Positions 1 to 11,699 of a stretch of DNA of 64,000 nucleotides are shown piece by piece. This stretch comes from Elysia chlorotica (Eukaryota > Mollusca > Gastropoda > Plakobranchidae), in NCBI GenBank assembly GCA_003991915.1, contig RQTK01001106.1:4985-68984 (forward strand), in the 5' to 3' direction. The notes under the pieces are model-generated. The model had not been told where the DNA came from. It saw nothing but the letters and a program-made list of their open reading frames with translations, and did not search any database. Made by a program: the position numbers and the translations under genes. The number at the start of each line of letters is the position of its first letter. Position 1 is the first letter of the stretch.

Positions 1-284
1 TGGTCAAGTCACGTTTACTCGTCAATGATTGGAGACTTACCCACTCTCGTGTAAAGAAACAACTGCTGTGCTACTCTGATTTTATTAGGGGCGGGTCCTA
101 ATTAGGGAGAGGGGTTAAGCTCCGCCTTTTGACATTCCAAAATTATTGCTATTTTTAGATAAGCTAGATTCGCCCTCTAGAGCCGTCGGATCCGACGGGC
201 ATCCACCACTTCAACTAGATATTTACCAATAGGGTTTTCACCCTTTACATTTTCTCTGTCAGAAGGTCGGTTAAAGCTGTCTTT

Positions 285-287
<3 letters not shown>

Positions 288-351
<64 letters not shown>

Positions 352-400
352 GAGAGAGCAAGAGAGAGACATCGAGAAAGAGAGAGAAAAAGAGAGAGAT
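288..400. repeat. (GA)n microsatellite
   Basis: A pure GA run from about 288 to 343 continues as interrupted GA-rich sequence. Open frames across it are only Ser-Leu repeats from the CT strand and are not genes. Short (GACA)n tracts follow near 540-575. Confidence 0.95.
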
Positions 401-929
401 ATCGACAGACGGACAGAAACACAGAGACACAGGCGTAGACTCCACTGTTAACGTTATTCATAAATGTTTAGACATTACATTAATTTCGCAACAATGTGAG
501 AAGAGAGGGGTAAATAGAAAAAGAGGAGAGGTAAACGTACTGACAGATAGACAGACAGACAGACAGACAGACAGTCAGACGAACGCAGAGATTTCTTCAA
601 ACAGAAAGGAAACATTAGGTATAAGTTATAATTTAGTAACAATAGATGGTTTTATGTAACAAGTGGCATCGATAATTAACTGTAAATAATTTTTTTTAAA
701 ACATCGTGAAAAAGGAAGAGGTAGAGATAGAAAGGGGGATAATAGAGAATGGAGAGAAAGGGAGACAATTATTGTAGATGGCTTTTGCTGTTTGTAGACT
801 CAATATAAAATATTAAACTTTTCTCTTGAAATACATCTGTAAATACATACACAATATAGCCTATAACATATATAGTGCTGGTGTTAGACGTTTAAAAACA
901 AAACAAAGAATCTATAACTTTCAAAAATG

Positions 930-1173
930 AATCTAATCCAGCACCAACACCTCTTTATCTTTGCCTCTGTGTCTGTATCTCTCGCTGTCTACCTGAAGCT
1001 TTCTGCTCTGTATGCTTGTATCCGCCTTTTTGGCTCTCTCTCCTCTCTCTTGTTCTCCCTCTCTCTATCTCATTGCCTCTCTCTATCTATCTGCATCCCT
1101 CTCAGTGTCTTTATATCTCTCTAGCTTTCCGTCTCTGCCTCAAAATGTATGTCAGTCTGCCGGTCTGTCTGTC

Positions 1174-1212
<39 letters not shown>

Positions 1213-1240
1213 TCTCTCTCTCTCGCCTTTCAATCTACCT
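930..1240. repeat. CT-rich low-complexity tract with (CT)n
   Basis: Interrupted CT-rich sequence is followed by a pure (CT)n core at about 1177-1206. Overlapping open frames translate to Leu/Ser-rich low-complexity protein and are rejected as genes. Confidence 0.85.
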
Positions 1241-1420
1241 ATCTTACAAGATATCTATAAATCTAATCAAGGTGTATGTAATCTGGCAAGCGCTTTACCT
1301 GCTGTTATTGTTTTTTTTTTAATCTACTCACTCAAAATCTTTCTCTCTTTCTTTTTCTATCTGGCTCTCTCTTTTTTTCTTTTGAATCTGTCTATATTAC
1401 TGCCTATCTATAACTTTAAT

Positions 1421-2275
1421 TAAGATGAATGCCATATATATACAGAAACGGAGCATTTTATGGGGCTTTCTACATGAGAGTGTGTTATAGGGCATCATAT
1501 TTAGTGGGGCATTTTGTATATATATATACTTATAAAAAAAATATGCCCCGCAACAGAATCTGATATATGACTCACAAAAATGTTTGACATCGAAATTAAA
1601 GGATACCCCGCAAAATACAATATATGCGCCACAAACGGTTATATTTTGTATTTGCTAAATACAACTTGAATTTTTATTTATTGTCACAGTTTCATTTTGT
1701 TCTGAAACTCGATTGCATTTTTGGGACCGTTACTGTATTGGTTTAATTTAGTAATCAAAGTAGGATATTTATACCCATACTTTTTGTTATGCTTCATGTT
1801 GTTACGCTTCATTTTTATGCCACGACGTATAACACCATTAAGACCCTACACAGTTAAGACAAAAAATATTTTCTCTTAATGAAGGACAGGATAAACCCCC
1901 TCAAAGACCAACATTTTTCACCAAATTTTGTATGCCAGGTTTTTGCCCATTACAAAACTTTATTTATTTCTGGACATTTTGGTGAAAAAATTATGTTGAT
2001 AGAATGATTGAAACATTTTTTTTAATTTTTCAAATCATCAAGTTATCAAATTTTCAAACCGGAAGTGGTTTGTTTGGCATAGCAACCAAATATAATGCAC
2101 CCCATGGAGATGAATTGTGGCTTTTATTTTGCTTGTCTGGCAATGAAACAATCAAAGGAAGTTAGAGAAGTGAAAGTAGAAGTTCATTTGATCAGTTCTT
2201 TGAGCTTGCATGCACGTTTTACTGATTGAAAGCACTCACATAAATTGAATAATTATCAACAAATTTCAATCTGAT
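1421..2275. other. AT-rich stretch, no gene seen
   Basis: No coding signal is visible. Near 1505-1550 a GGGGCAT and an ATGCCCC flank a TA-rich spacer, giving a weak hairpin. The second half may be non-coding DNA of the MULE element that follows. Confidence 0.5.
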
Positions 2276-3628
2276 GTAGATTTTTTGTAGACTTAGACCT
2301 AGATCTAGATCTGTTTTAGTAGTTGAACTAGATCTGTCGGAATTGAAAAACTTGAATGTTGCGGCCACGTTAAAAAAAAGAATGGGAAAGAGATTATTGG
2401 ACAAAATTAATCAGAGTAAGGGAAAGGTGTATCAGCATGGTAATAAGAAAGTGAAAGGTTTTGGTGGTGCAGGAAAGTTGACAAAAGGAGCAGTAAAGAG
2501 GATTCAGGGCCATTATGGGGGAGCAATAAGAAACAATGTTGGCAGTCTTGATAAGATGAAAGCAGCTATTTGGGCAATTTGGCATCACAGGAATGGGGAT
2601 CATGACAAATGTAGTGGCTTTAGTTGGTGTGATAAATCTGATAAGAATAAGCTGCCTAGTTTTGTAATGGAGGAAATTAAAAGTGTTTTTGAGGATTTGT
2701 CAGCCGACACATTGTTGCGAAAATGTTTACATGGGGGGACGCAAAATGCCAATGAAAGTTATCATCATTTAGTGTGGGATAGGTGTCCAAAGGCAGTGTT
2801 TGTGCGCAGGGATAGGTTAGAAATAACTGTTTTTGATGCTACAATTGTGTACAATGAGGGGGAATCAGGGCGGCTTGATGTGTTTAGAAAGTTAAGTTTG
2901 TCTGTAGGCAGGTTTAAAAAACAAGGATTTCAGAATTTGGATTTACGCCGCGTCAAGTCAGCTGAAAATCAGAAAAAAACAATAACTAAAGAAAAAAGAG
3001 CTAGGAAAACTATTAGAAAAGCTGAGGAAGACTTTGGGGATGATGACTATGAAGCAGGAGCCTTTTAAACACAATAAGACTTGAGTTTTTGTTAAATATT
3101 TACTTTTTTGCCTTTTTCTCCATTTTTCCATTTTCACACTTTTTCCTTCAGTTTGTCCCAGATTTCTCAAAAACTATTAAAGATAATTGTCTGAAATTTG
3201 GTACCAACATAGAACACGATAGGGCACATAAGGTGAAGTAGAATTAAGCATGTATCTTTAATACTTTTATTTTACATAATTATCTGTTACCCCTACCCCT
3301 AAACTTTTTGTGTCCGACTGCCATTTTCAGATTAAATGACCATAAAATCAAAACTAATGATGCAATATACAAAATTATAAGACAAAATCTTTAAAATGAC
3401 CTAAGTAATGCACCTGTCAAATTTCATATGAATATCTTTAACACTTTGAGAGAAATCTTGGCCACAAAATTAACCATTTTTAGTGTCCGAGGCCCTAAAA
3501 CAGCATTTTTTTCACCTCAATCAATGTAAAGTAGTCCAAAGCGATCAAAATATTGTTTCTTATGTATACCCCATAGAGGTAAACCATTTTTACACCAAAA
3601 AGCAAATATTTACATTTGGGGGTTTATC
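1890..3628 (+). mobile_element. Possible extent of the MULE element (short inverted ends)
   Basis: GATAAACCCCC at 1890-1900 is matched by its reverse complement GGGGGTTTATC at 3618-3628, enclosing the transposase fragment. Only 11 bp match and no target-site duplication was found, so the boundaries are tentative. DNA between 3069 and 3617 has no open frame of note. Confidence 0.25.
2280..3068 (+). pseudogene. Mutator-like (MULE) transposase C-terminal fragment
   Basis: The frame is open from 2280, just after an in-frame TAG, to a TAA at 3066-3068; the first ATG is at 2382. The protein (about 230-260 aa) contains HYGGAIRNNV, LDKMKAAIWAIWHHR, CLHGGTQNANESYHHLVW and RCPKAVFV. I recognise this arrangement from the C-terminal part of the Mutator-like transposase family that is widespread in invertebrate genomes. 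The tail is Lys/Arg rich, then acidic (DFGDDDYEAGAF). The catalytic N-terminal two thirds is not found upstream, so this is a truncated copy or the last exon of a spliced transposase. A pyrimidine-rich TTTTTTGTAG at 2281-2290 could be a splice acceptor. Low-GC codon use matches the surroundings. The function would be DNA transposition, but this copy alone should be inactive. Confidence 0.55.
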
Positions 3629-4372
3629 ATGACCGTTGAGATGCATTTATGCAGACCCCACAACCAAACTATTTGATGCATTGCAAGTTTTGCGCTATGT
3701 GAATATCTTGCGACTTTTAAAGTCATTTTTCATAACTTTAAACACTCATCTATGATATTTACATTAACCTTGATATACAAAAATGCGCTATAATAGTTTG
3801 GCAATATTAATCTGTAATAAAAAGACGCTATTATTTTGTATTCATTGCTCAACACCCAAGTTTCGACGAGTGTGTCGTTATGAAAGATTTCGTTAAAATA
3901 TTGATACTGTCATCTTAAGAAAAGATAAAATCAGGGATTTTTTACACAGGCATCCATTAATTCAAATACGTTAAAAAAGAAACGCTATGTTCAAATTCAT
4001 TGCCTTTATTTCACAAACCTTTTGAACTCATGGTACAATACTAATACTATTAAATTGGTTTTAAATGTTTAATCATATTTTCAACAAAGTAAATTTTTGC
4101 ACAGTACGGATCAATTCGCAATCTAAATGTCATTCTATAACAAGAAATACAATACATTTTTAATGATTAAAACAAAAGATAAGTTAGATTGCAACAGTTT
4201 TTGAGTGCATTTGCAAGACCCTTTTAGAAGGATGTATAAAAAGAAAATACGCGATTATGTTGATATAATGTTAGTTAACTCTTTTTATTTTAAAAGTAGA
4301 TCTTTAATTAAGAGTATACAAAGAAGATGCATATATAAGTACAGCTAGCACCATCATTGTGGTTTGGCCATC
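3629..4372. other. AT-rich non-coding stretch
   Basis: No coding signal, tRNA or repeat unit is recognised here. Confidence 0.4.
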
Positions 4373-4590
4373 TGCTCAGTGTCAACTCTCCACATCCGTT
4401 TTGCAAAACCTGTGTCAAATACGAAATATAAGAATTGTAATGTACTTCCCAATATACATGTACTTTATCTTACAACCTTTGTAATTTTTATTGTAGTTGA
4501 TGTTTTTGCTCAGTGTCAACTCTCCACATCCGTTTTGCAAAACCTGTGTCAAATACGAAATAATAGAATTATAATGTACTTCCCAAAATA
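4373..4590. repeat. Tandem duplication, ~136-bp unit
   Basis: CTCAGTGTCAACTCTCCACA and about 50 following bases occur at about 4375 and again at about 4511. A shorter echo (TATTGTAGTTGATGTTTT) precedes the second copy and recurs near 4715. Confidence 0.8.
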
Positions 4591-5084
4591 AATGTAATTT
4601 ATCTTAAAAAAATTGTATAAATTATTAAAAATAAAACTTTAAAAATTCAAAAGCAACTACTAAAGATATAATTAAATTCAATATATCCTTTTAAAACACA
4701 CTGCAACTATTATTATTGTAGTTGATGTTTTCCAGTGCTTCTTCTAGTCTCTAATACTGATTAGAAAGTGTACAAATCTCATCCAAAATAAGCAGTGTTA
4801 TTCTGGTTTGAATGAGTATTACCTGCTACAGGTAATTAGATGAGATGTTTATAGAGCTACATCTATTTTTTTCAAACGTTAAATATAATGGCTAACTATA
4901 TATATACATGTTTATCTATATGTGTGTATATATACATGGATACTGTAAATACAGTGATTGTTTATGAATGTTTAAACAGATTTTTAATATTAACTTTTAG
5001 GTAATATGTCTTGTACCTTTCTAAATGTATTTTTTTTAATTTGATTTTTTTACTGTTCTGATTGTCATACATTTCATACTTATA

Positions 5085-5197
5085 CTTTTTGGGTCCACCA
5101 CTATGGTTTTTATTTCCAAGTTTTAATAATGTTACGCGCATAGAGCACCACCTTTGTGTGGTGGTTATGCGCGATATAAAAACTATGTATTATTATT

Positions 5198-5273
<76 letters not shown>

Positions 5274-5275
5274 GA
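5085..5275 (+). mobile_element. SINE/MITE 3' end with (TTA)n tail
   Basis: Complementary GCGCATA...TATGCGC arms (near 5135-5175) enclose a GAGCACCACC/GGTGGT stem. They are followed by GATATAAAAACTATG and then a (TTA)n tract at 5196-5271. A short hairpin followed by a microsatellite tail is typical of retroposed or fold-back elements. Confidence 0.45.
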
Positions 5276-6105
5276 AATGAATATGCGTAGCCTTCAGGGT
5301 ACAAACATACATTTAATGAAATGAATATGCGTAGCCTTCAGGGTACAAACATACATTTAATGAAATGAATATGCGTAGCCTTCAGGGTACAAACATACAT
5401 TTAATGAAATGAATATGCGTAGCCTTCAGGGTACAAACATACATTTAATGAAATGAATATGCGTAGCCTTCAGGGTACAAACATACATTTAATGAAATGA
5501 ATATGCGTAGCCTTCAGGGTACAAACATACATTTAATGAAATGAATATGCGTAGCCTTCAGGGTACAAACATACATTTAATGAAATGAATATGCGTAGCC
5601 TTCAGGGTACAAACATACATTTAATGAAATGAATATGCGTAGCCTTCAGGGTACAAACATACATTTAATGAAATGAATATGCGTAGCCTTCAGGGTACAA
5701 ACATACATTTAATGAAATGAATATGCGTAGCCTTCAGGGTACAAACATACATTTAATGAAATGAATATGCGTAGCCTTCAGGGTACAAACATACATTTAA
5801 TGAAATGAATATGCGTAGCCTTCAGGGTACAAACATACATTTAATGAAATGAATATGCGTAGCCTTCAGGGTACAAACATACATTTAATGAAATGAATAT
5901 GCGTAGCCTTCAGGGTACAAACATACATTTAATGAAATGAATATGCGTAGCCTTCAGGGTACAAACACACATTTAATGAAATGAATATGCGTAGCCTTCA
6001 GGGTACAAACATACATTTAATGAAATGAATATGCGTAGCCTTCAGGGTACAAACATACATTTAATGAAATGAATATGCGTAGCCTACGGCGTATAAACGT
6101 ACATT
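5272..6105. repeat. 44-bp satellite array, about 19 copies
   Basis: The unit ATGAAATGAATATGCGTAGC plus CTTCAGGGTACAAACATACA plus TTTA is repeated head to tail almost without change. The only internal variant seen is a T-to-C giving ACACACATTT near 5967. The last unit (about 6065-6105) is diverged. There are no spacers, so it is not a CRISPR array. The homogeneity implies recent expansion or ongoing homogenisation. Confidence 0.97.
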
Positions 6106-6249
6106 TGTTGAAGATACTCTGCTAAGCTTTATGATCTATAGAAATCTGTTGAAATGGTCTTAATAGCTTGCTTGTTTTACTACGAGAAATGTGGAAATTA
6201 CTGTACACACTCGATATGTCTTTAAACACGTTTTTTGACATTAGAGCAA

Positions 6250-6382
<133 letters not shown>

Positions 6383-6410
6383 CAGAGTCTACAAAGGTAT
6401 AATCTTTCAA

Positions 6411-7065
6411 AATAGTAAAGAGGGAAGTAGTGTATATAGCTACATCTATGGAATATTTAAGAGGGAAGTTGTGAATAGACCTACATCTATTGGAATATTT
6501 AAGAGGGAAGTTGTTTAGAAAGCTATATTCATTGAAATATTTCAGAGGGAAGCTGTGTATAGAGCTACATCTATTGGAATATTTTAGAGGGAAGTTGTGT
6601 AAAGAGATACATCTATTGGAATACTTAAGAGGGAAGTTGTTTAGAAAGTTATATTTATTAAAATATTTCAGAGGGAAGTTGTGTATAGAGCTACATCTAT
6701 TGGAGTATTTCAGAGGGAAGTTGTGTATAGAGCTACATCTATTGGAGTATTTCAGAGGGAAGTTGTTTAAAGAGCCATATCTATTGGAATGCTTAAGAGG
6801 GAAGTTGTGTATAGAGCTATATCTATTTAAATATTTTAGAGGGAAGTTGTATTAAGAACAACATTTATTGAAAATAGAGCTACATCCATTGTAATATTCA
6901 GCTATATCTATTGCAATATTTAGAGGGAAGTTTTGTAAAGAGCTACATCTATTGGAATATTGAGCTATATCTATTGGAATATTTCAGAGGGAAGTTGTAG
7001 AAAGAGCTACATCTATTGGAAAATTTCAGAGGGAAGTTGTTTATAGAGCTTTATCTATAAAGACG
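6411..7065. repeat. 42-bp minisatellite, about 15 diverged copies
   Basis: The unit TTGTGTATAGAGCTACATCT plus ATTGGAATATTTCAGAGGGA plus AG repeats with point changes and a few shortened units near 6870-6960. Because 42 is divisible by 3, one plus-strand frame stays open over 6490-6855. It encodes a 14-residue repeat of the type LEYFRGKLCIELHL. There is no start context, splice signal or neighbouring exon to support a gene. Confidence 0.92.
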
Positions 7066-7067
7066 CT

Positions 7068-7740
7068 TCAGAGATAAGTGCCACTTATATTTGTAGTTTC
7101 GTCGAGCCAACGCATGTTGTCCCCGTATAACTTAAGTCCAATCCAAAATTGGGTATTGTCATGTGGCAAATAGTCTGCGTTAGGCACCATACGAGGTGTG
7201 AGAGAGGAGTGAAATAAAAACAAAATCTGTATAAGATAGCAAACGCCGTGTGAGAGACACGGGAAGAACAACAACATGTACTATAGTTTTAGTCGTTTTT
7301 TTTCTTTTCGCCTGTTTAAATCTTGATCTAATTAAATGAAAAATGTCTATAATACAAAAAAGCACAAGCCTAGGCCCGTCCAACACATAAATTGTTTAAT
7401 GTCCATAATCTTATGAGTCTACGGGTGTTACCGCAGAAAAACGAGTTCATTTTAAAGTTGGTATATAAGTCTACGCGTGTTACCGAAGATAAACGAGTTC
7501 ATTTTGATGCTGGTTTATAAGTCTTCGTGTGTTACGAGTTAATTTTGATGCTGGTACATAAGTCTACGAACGTTACCTCCAATAGCCCAGTTCATTTCGT
7601 CGCTGGTGATCTTGACCAGGTCGGCCCGTGACTGAATCCCTGGCAGTAGGTGTGGGCATTGCTCCAGTTCCTGATATCAGCGGTCGAGATGATGCAGGAG
7701 TTGGTGGCCTCATGTAGCCAGCCGTGAACGCATAGTAAAG
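7068..7740 (-). pseudogene. C-type lectin domain gene remnant (two exons)
   Basis: Exon A (7577-7740) follows a CCCTCCCTAG acceptor. It reads CVHGWLHEATNSC...WSNAHTYCQG and then, one frame over, QSRADLVKITSDEMNWAIG, ending at a GTAACG donor in phase 1. The frame break is near 7635. Exon B (right end 7174, after AACGCAG) continues in the matching phase as DYLPHDNTQFWIGLKLYGDN and MRWLDETTNISGTYL, then a TGA at 7068-7070. The order C..GW, C, W..A...C, ADLVKI, FWIGL, W.D.T is that of a C-type lectin domain, a secreted sugar- or ligand-binding fold. The WND motif and last two cysteines are missing. The sequence beyond is the 42-bp minisatellite, so the 3' part is lost or lies outside the window. 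Either the frameshift is a sequencing error or this is a pseudogene; together with the truncation I favour a pseudogene. Confidence 0.65.
7400..7615. repeat. Tandem repeat of a lectin exon end and splice donor (4 copies)
   Basis: About 55-60-bp units of the form AAGTCTACGNNNGTTACC...GAGTTCATTTTGATGCTGGT occur four times. The last unit overlaps the 3' end of lectin exon A and its splice donor. The other three lie downstream of that donor in the transcript sense and keep most of the GTAAC core. Confidence 0.75.
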
Positions 7741-7914
7741 CTAGGGAGGGAGGGAGGGGAGCAAGGATGGAGAGGCAGGGGAGATGTGTGAGTGACAGGG
7801 AGGGGGAGAGAGGAAGAGACAGGAACGGGGGGCGGGGACAAAATATGTGAGAGAGGGAGATGTTAGAGCAGGGGAGATGGAAAGATGATATATTTATATG
7901 TATATTTAGAGTTA

Positions 7915-7971
7915 GATAGATAGATAGATAGGTAGGTAGGTAGGCAGTTAGGTAAATAGATATATAAATAT

Positions 7972-8027
<56 letters not shown>
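7915..8027. repeat. (GATA)n microsatellite
   Basis: GATA units with some GGTA variants at the left end. On the minus strand it abuts a possible lectin exon remnant at 8028-8092. Confidence 0.95.
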
Positions 8028-8092
8028 CTGTAACAGGCATCAGACAAATGAACCACATAAGATGCATGGCACTTTGTGACTTGCAGACACGG
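8028..8092 (-). pseudogene. Possible upstream lectin exon remnant
   Basis: After a TTTCTCCAG acceptor, the minus strand reads VTKCHASYVVHLSDACYS and runs into the GATA microsatellite. The C-x11-C spacing equals that of CVHGWLHEATNSC in exon A, which suggests the first part of another C-type lectin domain. There is no donor and no other support, so it may be chance. Confidence 0.25.
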
Positions 8093-8837
8093 GACAAACA
8101 GCTGGAGAAAGAAGAAAATAGAACAGTATGAACATTATTTCCAAAAGCAGTAATTAATTTAAATTGTTATTTTTTTTCTCCAATATTTTATATAATCTAT
8201 ATTGTCACATTGATACTATTAAGTAGTATGTTGGTGAAAGACAGGTCCCAATTTTGTAGGAGAAATAAATTAAATCATCTTACCTTAAAATCAAAGAATT
8301 CTTTTTGTGCCCACGTTAGATGCTTTCTGCAATTAAAATTTTAAAATCGGATTGAGGCCCATCTTATATTCTTCGTTGATGATTTTATATTCTGTACAGC
8401 TGTCTTTAATGCCTGCAAAGATAAAAGTTTAATAGACCTAAATCTACGATATATTCATAGGTTTTAACCATTTTCAAAGATTCGATTTTTGTTTACAGCG
8501 TACGGTTTTTATGTTTAACGTGTCAGATTGTCGTTTTTCCGTTGACAGCTGCAGGTGTCTTTTAATTGCTTAAGCAATGGGTTAACTCTAAAAGCATGTC
8601 AATGTTTAGAAAAAGATTATTGCAAGAAGCAAATTATCTATCTTTAGCTTTCAAATCTATCAGGTTTAAGGGCTGTGAACATTGCAAGTTCCCGACACTC
8701 TGGCCATGACGTGAATTTTTCACTATGTAGAACTCCGTGAGTTTAATAGGAAGGGATATTGGGCCGTATTCTTGTCCTAAACTGGTCATAAAGAAAAGGA
8801 TGTAATTTTTTTCTTTATTTTCTCTATCTTGGTGTTT

Positions 8838-9060
<223 letters not shown>

Positions 9061-9296
9061 CCTAGAATTCAGATCGGGGATTCCTTTGTATATTTATTGC
9101 GAACGTCAGAGAAAAGGTTGACACTAAATTACGCAATCGGTTTTCCTTGACACCTGCACAATTTTAATACACAAACCAGGCTTTTCATCTGGCCGTTTTT
9201 TTTAAGCAAATTAATATGATTAAAGAACAATTATTCGGTAAGAAATGTCGCGACCATAACGCAAGGTAATTATTTCAGAAGCTAGCTAGGGAGAAA

Positions 9297-9304
9297 GAGA
9301 GAGG

Positions 9305-9376
<72 letters not shown>
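9297..9376. repeat. (GA)n microsatellite
   Basis: A nearly pure GA run followed by about 230 bp of GA-rich interrupted sequence. Confidence 0.95.
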
Positions 9377-9377
<1 letters not shown>

Positions 9378-9689
9378 AGGCATACTTAGGCAGTCATATA
9401 GAAAATGAGACAGAATTACATAGCCAAGGATATCGAGACAGAGAGACAGTGGCAGAGAAATAGTTATGGGTAGACAAAGGTAAGGAGACCGAGAGGGCGA
9501 AGTGAGAAATACAGAGAGACTGAGACATAATTATAGACTGTAACAGGGACATTTACGTAAAGAGAAAGTGGCACAGAGACCGAAAAATAGAGTCAGATAC
9601 ACGAAGAAACAGAACTTTACTTGCACTTAGTCCCTTCTCTAGTCATGGTATGACGTCTTTGAAGTTCAGAGAGAAATTGAATACTCCAT

Positions 9690-9947
9690 CCACCAACCAT
9701 TTCAATGTTCATAGATTGAACCCTGCGGTCCGTGGTTTGAGCCTGGCTCTGGCGACTAGTCCCCTACTGGTTGGATCGGTGTCAGTTTGATGTGAGCGGC
9801 TCAAACAGTCATGGTATACCCGCACTGTCTCTGAGTGGCAGCACGGAAACTTGTCAGATGTTGGTCTTGGGGCCCGTCACAAAATAAGTATATATAATAC
9901 TGACGTTGGATGATAGGTAAAAACAACAGCCTCAACTAGATTTAGTT
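9690..9947 (+). mobile_element. tRNA-derived SINE, plus orientation
   Basis: Contains the family core CCCCTACTGGTTGGATCGGT, GTCAGTTTGATGTGAGCGG, the CATGGTATACCCGCACTGTC block, GGCAGCACG and the tail CTGACGTTGGATGATAG. The head carries a box-B-like GTGGTTTGAGCCT. This family recurs about 18 times in the window. Confidence 0.75.
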
Positions 9948-9949
9948 TG

Positions 9950-10030
9950 TCTTTACGGTACGTCAGAACAGTAACTGCTTTATTGTGCACATGATGTCGT
10001 AGACAGTTAATACAGTGCAAAAATAGTTGC
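9950..10030 (+). repeat. Dispersed repeat, shared with 28155-28220
   Basis: TTTACGGTACGTCAGAACAG and the following bases, with TATTGTGCACATGATGTCGT, match TTACGGCACATCAGCACAGT and TATTGTGCCTATGATGTCCT in ACTR5 intron sequence. It is an unnamed dispersed repeat. Confidence 0.55.
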
Positions 10031-10880
10031 GCTACTCTTTCTATTTCCCGGGAAATCAGCTCCTAGCTTCCAAACCACTATTTGCCTACATCTATGACAG
10101 TTCTCAGTGCACTGCTGTATGTACCATTCACTTCTATCTTTAAACAATGTGTATGCTCCCACCATTGAGCGATATAGAAGTCTCCGTTGTTACTAGTGCA
10201 ATGTTATAACTGTGTTATAATAAATTATGGACACAATACAGCTATTTACTCTACTGACAAGTTTAAAGAAAACTTTAATTCAAACCCAAACTCCTATATC
10301 CCTGATTAGTAAAAGCATAATGATGTTCGGTTAAAATTACAGAATAATATGCAGTAGTTTAAATTTTTAAAACATCCAATTGTGGAACTATAACAGTTAA
10401 TGTTCATTTTGTTTTATACATCGAGTATCTATGGTGAATCCTTTTTAAAAAATTAAAAAAAAAAACATGCACAGAAATGGTAAGAATATATAAAGCAGTT
10501 TAAATTATCCAGGGGTAGGATATTAGCGTTAAATTTCGTTTATCCATGTTTTTTTTAATCGGTGTGGCTGCATCAGTAGAACTCCCCGACGAGACGTCTT
10601 TCAAGCTTTGTGGTTGTTGATATTTTGATATTTTTTTGCGGACGTCAGAGAGATGACAGGCGATTTGAGTATCGGCGTCCTGTGAGGTCCGCACATTTGT
10701 TTGATTATTCAAGTCGAGGGTTCTAAGCCCACAAAGCGTCAATAATTATTGTGTGGCCATTTTCACTTAAAAGGTTACTTCTAACCACTGTTTGGAAAAC
10801 ACTTAAAAATTTTAGATCTAATTATAATTATTCCAGTGAAATCTTCTCCTGAATCAAATTCATGGATAACTGACAGCAAG
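10031..10880. other. No gene seen
   Basis: Unremarkable AT-rich DNA. An 80-codon minus-strand frame at 10500-10742 has no homology that I recognise and no splice support. Confidence 0.4.
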
Positions 10881-10884
10881 AACG

Positions 10885-10925
10885 AGAGAGAGAGAGAGAC
10901 GGGAGAGAGAGAGAGAGAGAGAGAG

Positions 10926-10985
<60 letters not shown>

Positions 10986-11000
10986 AGAGAGACAGATACA
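10885..11000. repeat. (GA)n microsatellite
   Basis: GA run with short interruptions, followed by GACA/CAGA-rich sequence to about 11090. Confidence 0.95.
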
Positions 11001-11534
11001 AAGACAGACAGATAGACAGACAGACATACAGACAGACAGAGAGACAGACAGGCACACAGAAATATGCACAGACACAGAGGCAGAGACAGAGAGAAACGCT
11101 CAGGAGGAAAAAGACAGGAAGAGCGAGATTTATATACAGAGACAAAGTCAGCGCAGCCATCGAAAAAAACAAAGACACAGAGACTCGAAAATATTGAATC
11201 AGTGAAAGAAGTGACATAAATTATAGACATACCCCTAGCGAAAAAGACCGGAAGAAACAAGTTTAGAGAGACTTTTACTTAGATACATATCAAGGACAGG
11301 GAAGCAAATCCAATAATTTATAGGCCTATTTGCTGTAAACAGAGAGTTAATGTAGACTTGTTTTGCTTTGCATCTAATCATTGAGTAAACTTTTGTCTGC
11401 CCGTGGGTTTCGGAACGGAGATCTCTCCACAGTTTAGTGTTTTGGTTTTTGTTAATGTTGGTTCTTTTTTTCGCAAAATGTATGTTTAACATTTTCAAAA
11501 AATTTTTTTTTTTTTTGGTGTTGTTTGTTTTGTT

Positions 11535-11558
11535 GTTTTGTTGTTGTTGTTGTTGTTT

Positions 11559-11635
<77 letters not shown>

Positions 11636-11675
11636 ATTGTCGTTGTTGTTGTTGTTGTTATTGTTGTTGTTGTCT
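11535..11675. repeat. (TTG)n microsatellite
   Basis: About 45 TTG units with single ATT/GTC interruptions. Poly-Cys, poly-Leu and poly-Asn frames are artefacts of the repeat. Confidence 0.95.
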
Positions 11676-11699
11676 TGTTTTCTTAGCCTTTTTTTAAAC

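Noticed and set aside
5272..6105. CRISPR-like repeat array
   Set aside because: Units are directly contiguous with no spacers, and the setting is a eukaryotic genome.
8067..8110. Similarity of 8067-8106 to the signal-peptide exon at 15113 (both begin ATGGCACT..GTGACTTG)
   Set aside because: Only about 16 of 20 bases match and the reading does not continue as a signal peptide; chance is likely.
10500..10742. 80-codon minus-strand frame
   Set aside because: No recognisable family, no splice-site support and no start context.
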